From Microbacterium luticocti DSM 19459 (GTDB lineage Bacteria > Actinomycetota > Actinomycetes > Actinomycetales > Microbacteriaceae): DNA of 64,000 nucleotides. A program made the position numbers and the translations under genes. The notes beneath the pieces are model-generated. The model was not told the origin of the DNA. It made no database searches and saw nothing but the letters and a program-made list of their open reading frames with translations. The stretch lies in assembly GCF_000422405.1 (NCBI RefSeq), contig NZ_AULS01000004.1, forward strand, positions 62,001-126,000. Direction: 5' to 3'. This document shows, in pieces, positions 1 to 7,703 of the stretch; position 1 is the stretch's first letter; each line of letters opens with the position of its first letter.

Positions 1-348
1 CTGATCCTGGTGATGGCCACCCACGCGTTCTTCGGCATCACGATCATGATGCAGTCCGGGCTCATGCTCGCCGACTGGTTCGGCGCGATGGGGCGCACCT
101 GGGGTGCCGACCCGTTGACCGACCAGTACGTCGGCGGCGGCGCAGCCTGGTCGATCGGCGAGATCCCCACGCTCATCCTCGCGGTGGTCGTCGGCATCCA
201 GTGGAGCCAGAGCGACGCCCGCGCCGAGCGCCGCCGCGACCGGCACGCCGACCGCACCGGTGACGCCGAGCTCGTCGCCTACAACGAGCGCCTCGCGTCC
301 CTGGCCGCCAAAGACGCCCGCGACGCCGAGCGCGGCGCGCGCATCTGA
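1..348 (+). CDS. CtaG-like cytochrome c oxidase assembly / CopD-type membrane protein (C-terminal part)
   Basis: The reading frame is open from the first base, so the gene begins outside the window. The visible 115 residues start with a transmembrane segment (LILVMATHAFFGITIMM), then a loop with conserved Trp/Gly residues (ADWFGAMGRTWG), a second hydrophobic segment (IPTLILAVVVGIQW) and a charged Arg/Asp/Glu-rich cytoplasmic tail. This end matches the CtaG (caa3-type oxidase assembly) family, which in actinobacteria is often fused to a CopD copper-transport domain. The family acts in the membrane in copper delivery to cytochrome oxidase. The fusion state cannot be seen here. The assignment rests on the loop pattern and tail and is fairly confident. 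Confidence 0.7.
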   Translation: MILVMATHAFFGITIMMQSGLMLADWFGAMGRTWGADPLTDQYVGGGAAWSIGEIPTLILAVVVGIQWSQSDARAERRRDRHADRTGDAELVAYNERLASLAAKDARDAERGARI

Positions 349-378
349 GCCCGGCCCCGTCGGCCGATGTCCGGCCGG

Positions 379-1590
379 TCACCCGCCGTCGGGCGAGCTG
401 ACCCGGATCGACGCGGTGCCGCTGGGTGAGATGTCGATCGTGGCGACCATCGTGAACGGCACGTCCTGGTCGACGTGTCGGATCGAGCCGTCGTAGATCG
501 AGACGACGTCCACGACGATGTGCGCCACGCCCTCGGTCGGCGGCACCGCCCACCCTTCGCCCTTCGGCACGACCGTGATCTTGGGAGGCTGCGGCAACGA
601 CCACCGCGGCGGCGGGATGATGCGATTGTCGACGACGTACCCGAACGGGCAGCCGGTGGGCTGCAGCACCTGCTGGGTCGCGCACTGCGTGAGGAACTCG
701 TTCACCCGGTCTTGCACGACGTCCACGAACTTGCTCGTCGGCTGCGTCTGCAGCTGCACCGGCACGTTCTTCAGCGGGGCGTCCGAGAGCACGGCGACCC
801 CGGCTGCGTACGAGATCGCGGTGTCCACGCGCACCGCGTACAGTCCGGGGCTGAACACCAGCAGCGGCACCGGGTCGGCCGGGTCGACCTCGGCCCCCGC
901 CAGTGCGACCTGCCGCTTGTCGAGGTGGAACCCGTTGACCTGGAACGACATCGACCCGTGCACGGTCAGGTCGATCACGGCGAGCGGGCTGCGCGCGAAC
1001 CGCCAGGTCGGGATCACCCCGATCTGTCCGTTGCGCTCGATCGCGAACGTCGTCGACCCGGCATACCCGCCGGCGCGGTATGACGCGGTCACCTCGGTCA
1101 CCTCGCCTGTGACCTTCTCACCGTCGATGCGGATGTCGGTCAGCTGGGCCAGCGACGCCTGCCGCAGCAGCGCCTCGGACGCGTTCTTGGGCAGCCCGGC
1201 CGCCTGCAGCACCGAACGGTCGACGGCGACCCCCGGCACCTTGAGCGCGTCGGCGGCGTGCCCCGACGCCAGCAGCGACAGATAGTGCTGCACGAACGCC
1301 GACGGCCCGTACAGCGCCCGGTACACGGCGACGCCGCCGGCCGCCATCCCGGCCAGCAGTGCCACCACCACGACGACGATCAGGGTCAGATCCCGCGCCA
1401 GGTGACGGCGGCGGGGCGGGATGCCGGGGCCTGCGGCCGCCGTCGCAGGCCCCACCGGCGCGGGCTCAGGCATGGGAGCGGTCCCGGCGGCGGGGACGGT
1501 GCCGGCCGGCGCGGCCGTGGCATCCGTCGCCCCCTGCGGGTGCGGACCCTGCGTCGCCTGCGCCGACGCATCCGTCGCCTGCTGCTCCAC
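379..1590 (-). CDS. Single-pass membrane protein with large extracytoplasmic domain, unknown function
   Basis: 403 residues. Residues 1-65 form a Pro/Ala/Gln-rich cytoplasmic leader ending in a basic patch (PPRRRHLARD). One transmembrane helix follows (about 69-92, LTLIVVVVVALLAGMAAGGVAVY), then about 310 residues outside the membrane. That part contains two Cys near residues 304 and 315 (TQCATQ...TGCPFG) that could form a disulfide. The topology resembles actinobacterial proteins with an extracellular NTF2/lumazine-like domain, but I do not recognise the family. The start is a GTG with a TAGACT hexamer 6 nt before it, which suggests a leaderless transcript. It is divergent from the helicase gene across about 80 bp. 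Confidence 0.75.
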   Translation of the reverse strand: MEQQATDASAQATQGPHPQGATDATAAPAGTVPAAGTAPMPEPAPVGPATAAAGPGIPPRRRHLARDLTLIVVVVVALLAGMAAGGVAVYRALYGPSAFVQHYLSLLASGHAADALKVPGVAVDRSVLQAAGLPKNASEALLRQASLAQLTDIRIDGEKVTGEVTEVTASYRAGGYAGSTTFAIERNGQIGVIPTWRFARSPLAVIDLTVHGSMSFQVNGFHLDKRQVALAGAEVDPADPVPLLVFSPGLYAVRVDTAISYAAGVAVLSDAPLKNVPVQLQTQPTSKFVDVVQDRVNEFLTQCATQQVLQPTGCPFGYVVDNRIIPPPRWSLPQPPKITVVPKGEGWAVPPTEGVAHIVVDVVSIYDGSIRHVDQDVPFTMVATIDISPSGTASIRVSSPDGG

Positions 1591-1596
1591 CCGCCC

Positions 1597-1602
1597 AGTC
1601 TA
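1597..1602 (-). promoter_or_regulatory. Putative -10 element of a leaderless promoter
   Basis: TAGACT read on the minus strand lies exactly 6 nt before the GTG start of the membrane protein gene, and no Shine-Dalgarno sequence is present. The same spacing recurs at several other genes in the window. Confidence 0.45.
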
Positions 1603-1658
1603 GGAAACCGCCGCGCCCGGATGCTGTGGAAAGGCGCATCGCGGCGTGAACCCGCGCC

Positions 1659-1664
1659 TACGAT
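1659..1664 (+). promoter_or_regulatory. Putative -10 element of a leaderless promoter
   Basis: TACGAT lies 6 nt before the GTG start at 1671 and no ribosome binding site is visible, as expected for a leaderless actinobacterial mRNA. Confidence 0.45.
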
Positions 1665-1670
1665 GGACGG

Positions 1671-3029
1671 GTGAGCACGCCCGCCCTGTCCGCCGAGCAG
1701 GAGGCGCTGTTCCGCCTGATCGAAGACACCCGCGAGCACGTGTTCGTCACCGGCCGTGCCGGCACCGGCAAGTCCACGCTGCTGAACCATCTCGCGTGGC
1801 ACACCGACAAGCAGATCGCGGTGTGCGCGCCCACCGGCGTGGCGGCGCTGAACGTTCAGGGGCAGACCATCCACTCGCTGTTCAAGCTGCCGATCGGACT
1901 GATCGGCGGCAAGGACGAGCCGCAGTCCGACGCCACCCGCAAGCTGCTGAACGTGATCGACACGCTCGTGATCGACGAGATCTCGATGGTCAACGCCGAC
2001 CTGATGGACGCCGTCGACCGGGCGCTGCGGCAGGCCCGCGGGCGTCGCGCCGAGCCGTTCGGGGGCGTGCAGGTGGTCATGTTCGGCGACCCGTACCAGC
2101 TGGCGCCGGTGCCGCCGCGCGGCGACGAGGCCCGCTACGTCAGCGACCACTACCGCTCGTTCTGGTTCTTCGACGCCCACGTGTGGGCGGGCTCGGGGGC
2201 GGATGCCGACGGCCTGCTCGAGCTCGGCACGTACGGTGCCGACCTCAACATCCGCGAGCTGCGCGAGGTCCATCGCCAGTCGGACCCGGGATTCAAGGCG
2301 ATGCTCAACGCGGTGCGGCACGGGCGCGTGACCGCCGACATCGCGCAGGTGCTCAACGACACCGGTGCGCGCACCCCGCCCCGCCCGAGCGACGGCGAGA
2401 CCCCGATCATCACGCTCGCCACCCGCAACGACCGGGTCAACGCCATCAACCAGCGGCACCTGAACGCGCTGCCCGGGCGCGCGCAGACCGCCCGGGCAGA
2501 GATCGAAGGCGACTTCGGACGCGGCGACGCGTACCCGGCCGACGTCGAACTGCAGCTGAAGGTGGGGGCGCAGGTGATGTTCCTGCGCAACGACACCGCG
2601 TCGTTCGGCGAGCCCCCGCGCTGGGTGAACGGCACGATCGGCACCGTCACGCGCATCGCCGGCGGCACCGTGCGGGTCGACGTCGACGGCGAGGAGCACG
2701 ACGTCGAGCCGACCGTGTGGGAGAAGTTCCGGTACGCGTACGAGCCCTCGACCAAGGCGCTCACCCGCGAGATCGTGGCGGAGTTCACCCAGTTCCCGCT
2801 GCGGCTGGCCTGGGCGGTCACCATCCACAAGTCGCAGGGCAAGACGTACGACCGGGCGGTCATCGATCTCGGCTCCGGCGCGTTCGCGCCCGGGCAGACG
2901 TACGTCGCGCTGTCGCGGTTGACCTCGCTCGACGGGCTGTACCTGACCCGCCCGCTGCGGCCCCGCGACATCCAGGTCGACCCCGACGTGCAACGGTTCA
3001 TGGCCGGCGTGCGGGCCGCGGCATCCTGA
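1671..3029 (+). CDS. PIF1/RecD-like ATP-dependent DNA helicase
   Basis: 452 residues, superfamily 1B helicase expected to unwind DNA 5'-3' with ATP in the cytoplasm. Walker A is GRAGTGKST at residues 28-36 and Walker B is VIDEIS near residue 103. The sensor/motif III region reads MFGDPYQLAPV, and the C-terminal half holds a UvrD/RecD2-type motif (AWAVTIHKSQGKTYD) followed by YVALSR. This is the layout of bacterial PIF1-like and short RecD-like helicases. The sequence cannot tell whether it acts on G-quadruplexes, R-loops or recombination intermediates. No partner gene is adjacent. The start is a GTG with a -10-like TACGAT six bases upstream. Confidence 0.88.
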   Translation: MSTPALSAEQEALFRLIEDTREHVFVTGRAGTGKSTLLNHLAWHTDKQIAVCAPTGVAALNVQGQTIHSLFKLPIGLIGGKDEPQSDATRKLLNVIDTLVIDEISMVNADLMDAVDRALRQARGRRAEPFGGVQVVMFGDPYQLAPVPPRGDEARYVSDHYRSFWFFDAHVWAGSGADADGLLELGTYGADLNIRELREVHRQSDPGFKAMLNAVRHGRVTADIAQVLNDTGARTPPRPSDGETPIITLATRNDRVNAINQRHLNALPGRAQTARAEIEGDFGRGDAYPADVELQLKVGAQVMFLRNDTASFGEPPRWVNGTIGTVTRIAGGTVRVDVDGEEHDVEPTVWEKFRYAYEPSTKALTREIVAEFTQFPLRLAWAVTIHKSQGKTYDRAVIDLGSGAFAPGQTYVALSRLTSLDGLYLTRPLRPRDIQVDPDVQRFMAGVRAAAS

Positions 3030-3065
3030 ACCGTCGGCGGCTCGGGAGGCGGCTCAGCCGGCGGC

Positions 3066-3719
3066 TCAGGCGGCCGAAGACTCCTTCGCCCGGGCGAGGT
3101 CCTCGAACAGCTCGGTGTTGAACCGGTACGCCAGCAGCACCTCGTCGATGACGCGCTCGCGCTCCGCGGCATCCCAGGGGGCGGCGTCGAGCTGCTCGCG
3201 GTACACGTTCTTGAACTCGGCCGGGTCGGCGACCTCGTCGAAGATGTAGAAGCCGATGCCGTTGGTCTCGAAGCCGAACTGCCGCTTCATGACCTTGCCG
3301 ATGTACAGCCCGCCCGACAGATCGCCGAGGTAGCGGGTGTAGTGGTGCGCGACGAACCCACCCGCCCACACCGCACCGACCTGGTTGATGCGGTCGACGT
3401 ACCGCTGCGTGGTGGGCAGCGGCTCGATGCGCTCGCGCCAGTCGTCTCCGACCAGGAACTCGAGGTCGGCCTCAAGGGCGGGCAGCCGGGTGAGCTTGTC
3501 GCTGATGAACGGCGCCGCGACCGGATCGGTGCGCATGCGCTCGGCGGCGGCCTCGAGCGCGGCGTAGATGAACCAGTGCTGGATCACGAGGTTCACGTAG
3601 TCCTCGCGCGTGCCGTTGCCGCGCAGCAGGTCGGCCATGAAGCCCGCGTGCTCGCTGCCGGAGTGGGCGGTGCTGGAGCGCTCGCGCAGGGCGGTGGAGA
3701 AGGGGATCGGGTCGCTCAT
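3066..3719 (-). CDS. Heme oxygenase (biliverdin-producing type)
   Basis: 217 residues. It should degrade heme to biliverdin, CO and Fe2+, serving iron acquisition from heme. The proximal His lies in the N-terminal helix (RERSSTAHSGSEHAGFM), and the distal-helix signature YLGDLSGGLYIG contains the Gly-Asp pair that flexes over the heme. The length fits bacterial HmuO-like enzymes. An in-frame TTG start at 3737 is possible, but it falls inside an iron-box-like sequence. The ATG at 3719 has TATAGT 6 nt upstream, so it is preferred as a leaderless start. The neighbouring upstream gene on the same strand encodes a DUF2470 protein, a family also tied to heme use. Confidence 0.92.
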   Translation of the reverse strand: MSDPIPFSTALRERSSTAHSGSEHAGFMADLLRGNGTREDYVNLVIQHWFIYAALEAAAERMRTDPVAAPFISDKLTRLPALEADLEFLVGDDWRERIEPLPTTQRYVDRINQVGAVWAGGFVAHHYTRYLGDLSGGLYIGKVMKRQFGFETNGIGFYIFDEVADPAEFKNVYREQLDAAPWDAAERERVIDEVLLAYRFNTELFEDLARAKESSAA

Positions 3720-3725
3720 ACCTTC

Positions 3726-3754
3726 ACTATAGCTCAAGGTAAGGCTTGCCTAAA
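3726..3754 (-). promoter_or_regulatory. Leaderless promoter of the heme oxygenase gene
   Basis: On the minus strand, TTTAGG (3749-3754) and TATAGT (3726-3731) are separated by 17 nt, and TATAGT is 6 nt from the ATG. The iron-box-like sequence covers the -35 and spacer, so a bound repressor would block RNA polymerase. Confidence 0.55.
3735..3753 (-). promoter_or_regulatory. IdeR/DtxR-type iron box
   Basis: Read on the minus strand this 19-mer (TTAGGCAAGCCTTACCTTG) matches the DtxR/IdeR consensus TTAGGTTAGCCTAACCTAA at 14 of 19 positions by eye. Its place over the promoter implies iron-dependent repression of heme oxygenase, which is the known logic for hmuO in corynebacteria. Confidence 0.65.
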
Positions 3755-3786
3755 CTTATTTCTTGCGGCACGGCTCCGGCGCGAGC

Positions 3787-3822
3787 AGGGCCTCGGTGCG
3801 AGTGAGGGCCTCGGTGCGAGTG
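3787..3822. repeat. Two tandem 18-bp units
   Basis: The unit AGGGCCTCGGTGCGAGTG occurs twice head to tail, with a degenerate partial unit before it. It fills the gap between the DUF2470 and heme oxygenase genes. Function is unknown. Confidence 0.8.
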
Positions 3823-3827
3823 AGGGC

Positions 3828-4133
3828 TCAGTGGGTGCGGGGCTCGACGCCCAGTCGGCGGCACGCCTCGCGGTACACCAGCACCACCGACCGGCGCACG
3901 GCGGGGCGTTCCGAGATCGGCCCGTCCGGCCAGGGCACCCGCACGTCGGTGCGCGCGCCGTCTGCCGCGATCGCCTCCCACACGCCGGCGTCGCCGTCCA
4001 GCCCGGTCATCTGTGCGCTCACGGCGTCGGTGGCGCCGAACGCGCGGACGATGAGCAGATTGTCGTCGGTGTGATCGCCGTTCATGTGGGTCAGGACGCC
4101 GGTGACGGCATCCGCGTCGAAGGTGTGGGGCAT
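3828..4133 (-). CDS. DUF2470 domain protein (heme-utilisation associated)
   Basis: 101 residues made almost entirely of a DUF2470 domain. The signature is THMNGDHTDDNL at residues 16-27, followed by the beta-rich part (VRVPWPDGPIS). DUF2470 forms the C-terminal part of HugZ/HutZ-like heme-degrading split-barrel proteins and also occurs alone in actinobacteria. Its position just upstream of heme oxygenase on the same strand suggests a role in heme binding or handling, but no activity can be assigned. The two genes are separated by about 100 bp that hold tandem 18-bp repeats and the iron-box promoter, so heme oxygenase can be transcribed on its own. Confidence 0.82.
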   Translation of the reverse strand: MPHTFDADAVTGVLTHMNGDHTDDNLLIVRAFGATDAVSAQMTGLDGDAGVWEAIAADGARTDVRVPWPDGPISERPAVRRSVVLVYREACRRLGVEPRTH

Positions 4134-4231
4134 GACTCCACCTTACGGATCCGACGCCGGCGCGAGCCGGTGGCATCCGTGCCCCACAGGTGGGTGTGTT
4201 TGAATGCTGTGCAGGATCATCGGGGGGTCAG

Positions 4232-5521
4232 ATGCACGTCCGCACCGGAATCGCGCGCGCGATCGCGGCGGCCGCGGCGGTGCTGGCGCTCACCGTGGCG
4301 GTGGCCGGATGCTCCGCCGACCCCGGGTCGCCGGCCGCCGTCACGCTCGGCCCCGACCGGCCGCTGCCCGGCGAGGTGCAGGACCAACTGCGCACGGCGG
4401 TCACCGATGCGATGGCCGCCACCGGCTCGTCGGGCGCGATCGTCGGGGTGTGGGCGCCGTGGAGCGGGTCGTGGGTCACCGGCCTGGGCACGGTGGCACC
4501 CGGCGACGATGCCAAGGTCACCGACGACATGACGTTCCGGGCCGGTGCGATCACCCGGCCGATGGTGTGCGACGTGCTGTACCGGCTCGACGCGACTGGC
4601 GTCGTGCACGTCGACGACAGCATCACCGAGTACGTGGGCGGCATGCCCAAGTTCTCAGCGGTCACGCTCGGCGACCTGTGTGACGGCACCAGCGGCATCG
4701 GCTCGTATCGCACGCTGCTGGGCCAGCAGATGCTCGCCAACCCCGACCGCCAGTGGGATCCGCGCGAGCTCGTCGGCTACGGTGTGGGGCAGATCGAGGG
4801 TGAGGTGCGACCCGGGGTGGCCTACGGCGACTCCGACGCCGGATACCTGCTGCTCGGACTCGCCCTCGAGCGTGCCACCGGCAAGACCGCGGCCGAGCTG
4901 CTGACGACGTATGTGTTCGACCCGCTGGGGCTCGCCCACACCACACTGCCCGGTGACGCGCCCGCCGACCCGGTGGTCGGCTCGTCCCAGCCGTTGCGCG
5001 GCTTCTACCTCGGCACCCGCACCGCGACCGGCGCCTACGCGTGCGACAAGCCCACCGACATCACCGAGCAGTCGGCGAGCTTCTCGTCGACCGATGCGGG
5101 CGTGGTCTCCGACATCCGGGATGCCGCTGCCTACGCCCGCGCGCTGGCCACCGGTGCGCTCGTGCCGACGAAGGCACGGTTCTCGAATCCGCTCCCGGTC
5201 ACGGCGAGCTCGCCGTCGTGGTTCACCGCCGCCGGCGGCGCCGTGCAGATGGGCCCGTTGATCGGCCAGTACGGCGCGACGCCCGGCTATCTGGCGGCGG
5301 CGTTCTCGGACCCGGCCAGCGGGCTGACCGTCGCGGTCGTGCTCAACGACTCGACCGCCGGGCGCGGGCCGATCGTGGACCTCGCCCGCGAGCTCGCGGC
5401 GATCGCGGCCAAGGCCCCCGCGGCGTCGGGGCACGAGGTTCCTGCGGTGGGTCTGCCGTGGACCGCCGAGCAGTACCACGACAGCATCGCCAAGGCCGCC
5501 GTGTGCGCGGCGGCGAAGTGA
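4232..5521 (+). CDS. Serine-hydrolase (beta-lactamase/DD-peptidase) fold lipoprotein, probably catalytically inactive
   Basis: 429 residues from the ATG at 4232, which has GGGGGT upstream; an earlier in-frame GTG at 4190 would delay the signal peptide. Residues 1-26 form a lipoprotein signal ending in the lipobox VAGC. The body follows the class C beta-lactamase/DD-carboxypeptidase fold (PF00144), but the nucleophile motif, normally SxxK in a context like FRIGSITK, reads FRAGAITRP. Ser is replaced by Ala and Lys by Arg. The YxN motif reads YGDSDAGYLLLG, and the last motif (HxG) reads GQYGATPGYL. With all three motifs altered it is best read as a non-catalytic surface binding protein. It overlaps the next gene by 4 bp. 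Confidence 0.8.
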   Translation: MHVRTGIARAIAAAAAVLALTVAVAGCSADPGSPAAVTLGPDRPLPGEVQDQLRTAVTDAMAATGSSGAIVGVWAPWSGSWVTGLGTVAPGDDAKVTDDMTFRAGAITRPMVCDVLYRLDATGVVHVDDSITEYVGGMPKFSAVTLGDLCDGTSGIGSYRTLLGQQMLANPDRQWDPRELVGYGVGQIEGEVRPGVAYGDSDAGYLLLGLALERATGKTAAELLTTYVFDPLGLAHTTLPGDAPADPVVGSSQPLRGFYLGTRTATGAYACDKPTDITEQSASFSSTDAGVVSDIRDAAAYARALATGALVPTKARFSNPLPVTASSPSWFTAAGGAVQMGPLIGQYGATPGYLAAAFSDPASGLTVAVVLNDSTAGRGPIVDLARELAAIAAKAPAASGHEVPAVGLPWTAEQYHDSIAKAAVCAAAK

Positions 5522-6603
5522 CCCGCGCCGCGCGCGGCGGGGCGGTCTGGGCCACCGGGCTGGTCGTCGCCGGTGAGATCTGCATGGATGCCGGTGCTGC
5601 CCTCGCCGTGCTGGTGTTCCCCACGGTGGGGCCCGTGGCCATGGTCATGATGCGGTTGGTGTTCTCGGCCCTGGTGTTGCTGGTGCTCACCCGGCCACGG
5701 GTGCGCGGCTACGCGCGCGGCGACTGGGGCGCGGTGATCGGCTACGGCACCGTGCTGGCGACCATGAACGCGCTGTTCTACCTCGCGCTGGACCGGTTGC
5801 CGCTCGGGGTGACCGTCACGATCGAGGTTCTGGGGCCGCTGGTGCTCTCGATCGTGGCGAGCCGTCGCGCCTCGGCCTGGCTGTGGGCGGTGCTCGCCTT
5901 CGCGGGCGTGCTGTGCCTGGGCGGTGGAGGCTGGGACCGGCTCGACCCGCTCGGGGCGGCGTTCGCGCTGGGCGCGGCGGCCAGCTGGGCGTTCTACATC
6001 CTGGCGGCAGCACGCGTGGGGCGCACGTTCCCGAAGCTCGATGGACTGGCCCTGGCGATGGCGTTCGGCGCGGTGCTCTCGCTGCCGTTCGGGATCATCT
6101 CGGCCGGTGCGACCCTGATCCGGCCCGAGGTGCTGGGCCTGGGAGCGGCGGTGGCGCTGCTGTCGAGCACGATCCCGTACGCGCTCGAGCTGATCGCGCT
6201 GCGCCGCATCCCGGCGCCCGCGTTCGCGATCCTGATGAGCATGTCGCCGGCCACCGCGGCGGTGGCCGGGTTCGTGCTGCTCGGACAGCGGCTGGTGCCG
6301 CTGCAGCTGGCCGGGATCGCGCTGGTCGTCGTCGCGGGGATCGGGGCGGTGCGCTCCGGGGTCGCGCAGGCCGCGGCATCCCGCCCCCGCCGCGCCGGCG
6401 CGGCACGGCGGGTGCGTCCGGGCGTGGCCGGGTCTGCGGCATCCGCCCCACCCGGCCCGGCCACCGGGTCGGTCACCGTGCCCGGAACCATGGTCGCCGA
6501 CCCGACCGGGCCGCTGGCCGTGCTGAACGGGCCGCTCACCGGCCCGATCCAGACCCTCCCGATGACCGACCTCGAGGAGCCGTTCGCCGAACCGCTCGCC
6601 TGA
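5518..6603 (+). CDS. EamA/DMT-family transporter (RhtA-like exporter)
   Basis: 361 residues starting at a GTG that overlaps the previous stop codon (GTGA), so the two genes are translationally coupled. About ten transmembrane segments in two EamA repeats are visible. The second repeat starts near GAAFALGAAASWAFYILAAA, and the 4-TM glycine-rich blocks are typical of RhtA-like amino acid or metabolite exporters. The last ~65 residues form an unusual hydrophilic Pro/Ala/Thr-rich tail. The substrate cannot be read from sequence. RhtA homologues export threonine or homoserine. Confidence 0.82.
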   Translation: MTRAARGGAVWATGLVVAGEICMDAGAALAVLVFPTVGPVAMVMMRLVFSALVLLVLTRPRVRGYARGDWGAVIGYGTVLATMNALFYLALDRLPLGVTVTIEVLGPLVLSIVASRRASAWLWAVLAFAGVLCLGGGGWDRLDPLGAAFALGAAASWAFYILAAARVGRTFPKLDGLALAMAFGAVLSLPFGIISAGATLIRPEVLGLGAAVALLSSTIPYALELIALRRIPAPAFAILMSMSPATAAVAGFVLLGQRLVPLQLAGIALVVVAGIGAVRSGVAQAAASRPRRAGAARRVRPGVAGSAASAPPGPATGSVTVPGTMVADPTGPLAVLNGPLTGPIQTLPMTDLEEPFAEPLA

Positions 6604-6611
6604 CACGGCGG

Positions 6612-6639
6612 ACATGACGTCGAGAACATGACGTCGAGA
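6612..6639. repeat. Perfect tandem duplication of a 14-bp unit
   Basis: ACATGACGTCGAGA occurs twice with no spacer just after the EamA stop codon. The second copy runs into the inverted-repeat cluster at 6635-6701. Confidence 0.9.
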
Positions 6640-6701
6640 ATCGGCATCCCGGCCGAGAATCCGTGCGCTGCGGCGATTCTCGACCGGAATCGCGATTCTC
6701 G
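6635..6701. repeat. Nested inverted repeat with four matching octamers
   Basis: CGAGAATC occurs at 6635 and 6654, and its reverse complement GATTCTCG at 6675 and 6694. The forward pair and the inverted pair are each spaced 19 bp, so the block can fold as one long imperfect hairpin or hold two tandem operator dimers. It lies between the EamA gene and uspA. No T-run follows, so a simple intrinsic terminator is not certain. Confidence 0.7.
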
Positions 6702-6780
6702 CGGAGTTCAAGCCGGAGCCCGCCCCGCGCCCGACCGCCCGCCGGTGGAACAATGGCACCGACGGGCGAAGGAGGACCAG

Positions 6781-7293
6781 ATGGATGACTCAGCCGGCGC
6801 GACACGCGACGTGATCCTGGTCGGAGTGCAACCCGGCCTGCCCGACGCCGTGCTACGCGAAGCCGCACGACTGGCCCGGGACCTCAGGTGCGACCTTGTC
6901 TGCGCGCACGTCGACCTCGAGCGCTACACCGTCGGCGAGCACCTGGACGGATCGGTGCTCAGCCGTTCGATCGACCCCGATCTGCCCGACGAGCGCGAGG
7001 GCGCCTTCGACCCGGCGCTGGCCGCCCACATCGACGAGGTACTTGCCGGTTCGGACATCGGCTGGACCGGTCGCGAACTCGCCGGCGACCCCGGCCTGGC
7101 GCTCGGCCGGCTCGCCGAGTCGGTGAACGCCCGCTACATCGTCGTCGGCACCCGCCGGGCTGGAGTGCGCGAGACGCTGCGCGAGTTCTTCCAGGGCTCG
7201 GTCGCCGGCCACCTCGCGCACCGGCAACACCGGCCGGTGCTGGTTGTGCCGCTGAACCCGGTCACCGACGGCGGGCCGCTGCCGTGGGAGTGA
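6781..7293 (+). CDS. Universal stress protein (UspA family)
   Basis: 170 residues with a single Usp domain. The start at 6781 is chosen because GAAGGAGG lies about 7 nt upstream; an upstream in-frame ATG would add 51 low-complexity residues. The N-terminal strand (DVILVGVQPGLPDAVLREAARLA) begins the nucleotide-binding fold. The C-terminal ATP-binding pattern G-2x-G-9x-G-(S/T) is approximated by VGTRRAGVRETLREFFQGSVAGHL. Such proteins bind ATP and respond to stress. It overlaps the first fluoride-channel gene by 4 bp, so it may be co-expressed with fluoride export. Confidence 0.85.
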   Translation: MDDSAGATRDVILVGVQPGLPDAVLREAARLARDLRCDLVCAHVDLERYTVGEHLDGSVLSRSIDPDLPDEREGAFDPALAAHIDEVLAGSDIGWTGRELAGDPGLALGRLAESVNARYIVVGTRRAGVRETLREFFQGSVAGHLAHRQHRPVLVVPLNPVTDGGPLPWE

Positions 7294-7703
7294 GTCCCGA
7301 CCGGCCGGTGCATCTGCGCTGGTCGACGATCGGGCTCGTCATCGCCGGCGGCGCGATCGGCACGCTCGCGCGCTACCTGATCACGCTCGCCCTGCCCGAC
7401 GGCGGCGGCGTGCCGGTGACCATCCTGCTCGTCAACGTCGTCGGCGCGCTCGTGCTCGGCTGGCTGCTCGCCGCCCTCGCCCGCCGCGGGCCCGACACCG
7501 GCCGGCGGCGCGCCGTGCGGCTGTTCGCCGGCACCGGGATCCTCGGCGGGTTCACCACGTACTCGACGTTCGCCGTGGGCGCTGACGGTCTGTTCGCGAC
7601 CGATCGCCCCCTGCTCGGCATCGGCTACGCGCTGCTGACGGTCGTCGTCGGGGCCGCGGCATCCGTCGCCGGCATCGCCCTCGCAGGGCGGGCGCGCGCA
7701 TGA
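7290..7703 (+). CDS. crcB1: Fluoride channel FluC/CrcB, first subunit
   Basis: 137 residues starting at a GTG that overlaps the uspA stop by 4 bp. It has four transmembrane helices, the N-terminal GGAIGTLARYLI element, the central Asn of LLVNVVGALVLG, and the signature GGFTTYSTFAV with the Phe/Ser/Thr residues that line the fluoride pathway. FluC subunits assemble as antiparallel dimers that expel F-. Actinobacteria often carry two adjacent genes that form a heterodimer, as here. Confidence 0.93.
   Translation: MSPDRPVHLRWSTIGLVIAGGAIGTLARYLITLALPDGGGVPVTILLVNVVGALVLGWLLAALARRGPDTGRRRAVRLFAGTGILGGFTTYSTFAVGADGLFATDRPLLGIGYALLTVVVGAAASVAGIALAGRARA

Noticed and set aside
3719..3737. TTG start of heme oxygenase at 3737
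   Set aside because: It would place the start codon inside the iron box and upstream of the -10 hexamer; the ATG at 3719 fits the promoter.
6604..7289. Fluoride riboswitch upstream of crcB
   Set aside because: No matching crcB-motif core or conserved loops are seen, and the crcB genes overlap uspA directly.
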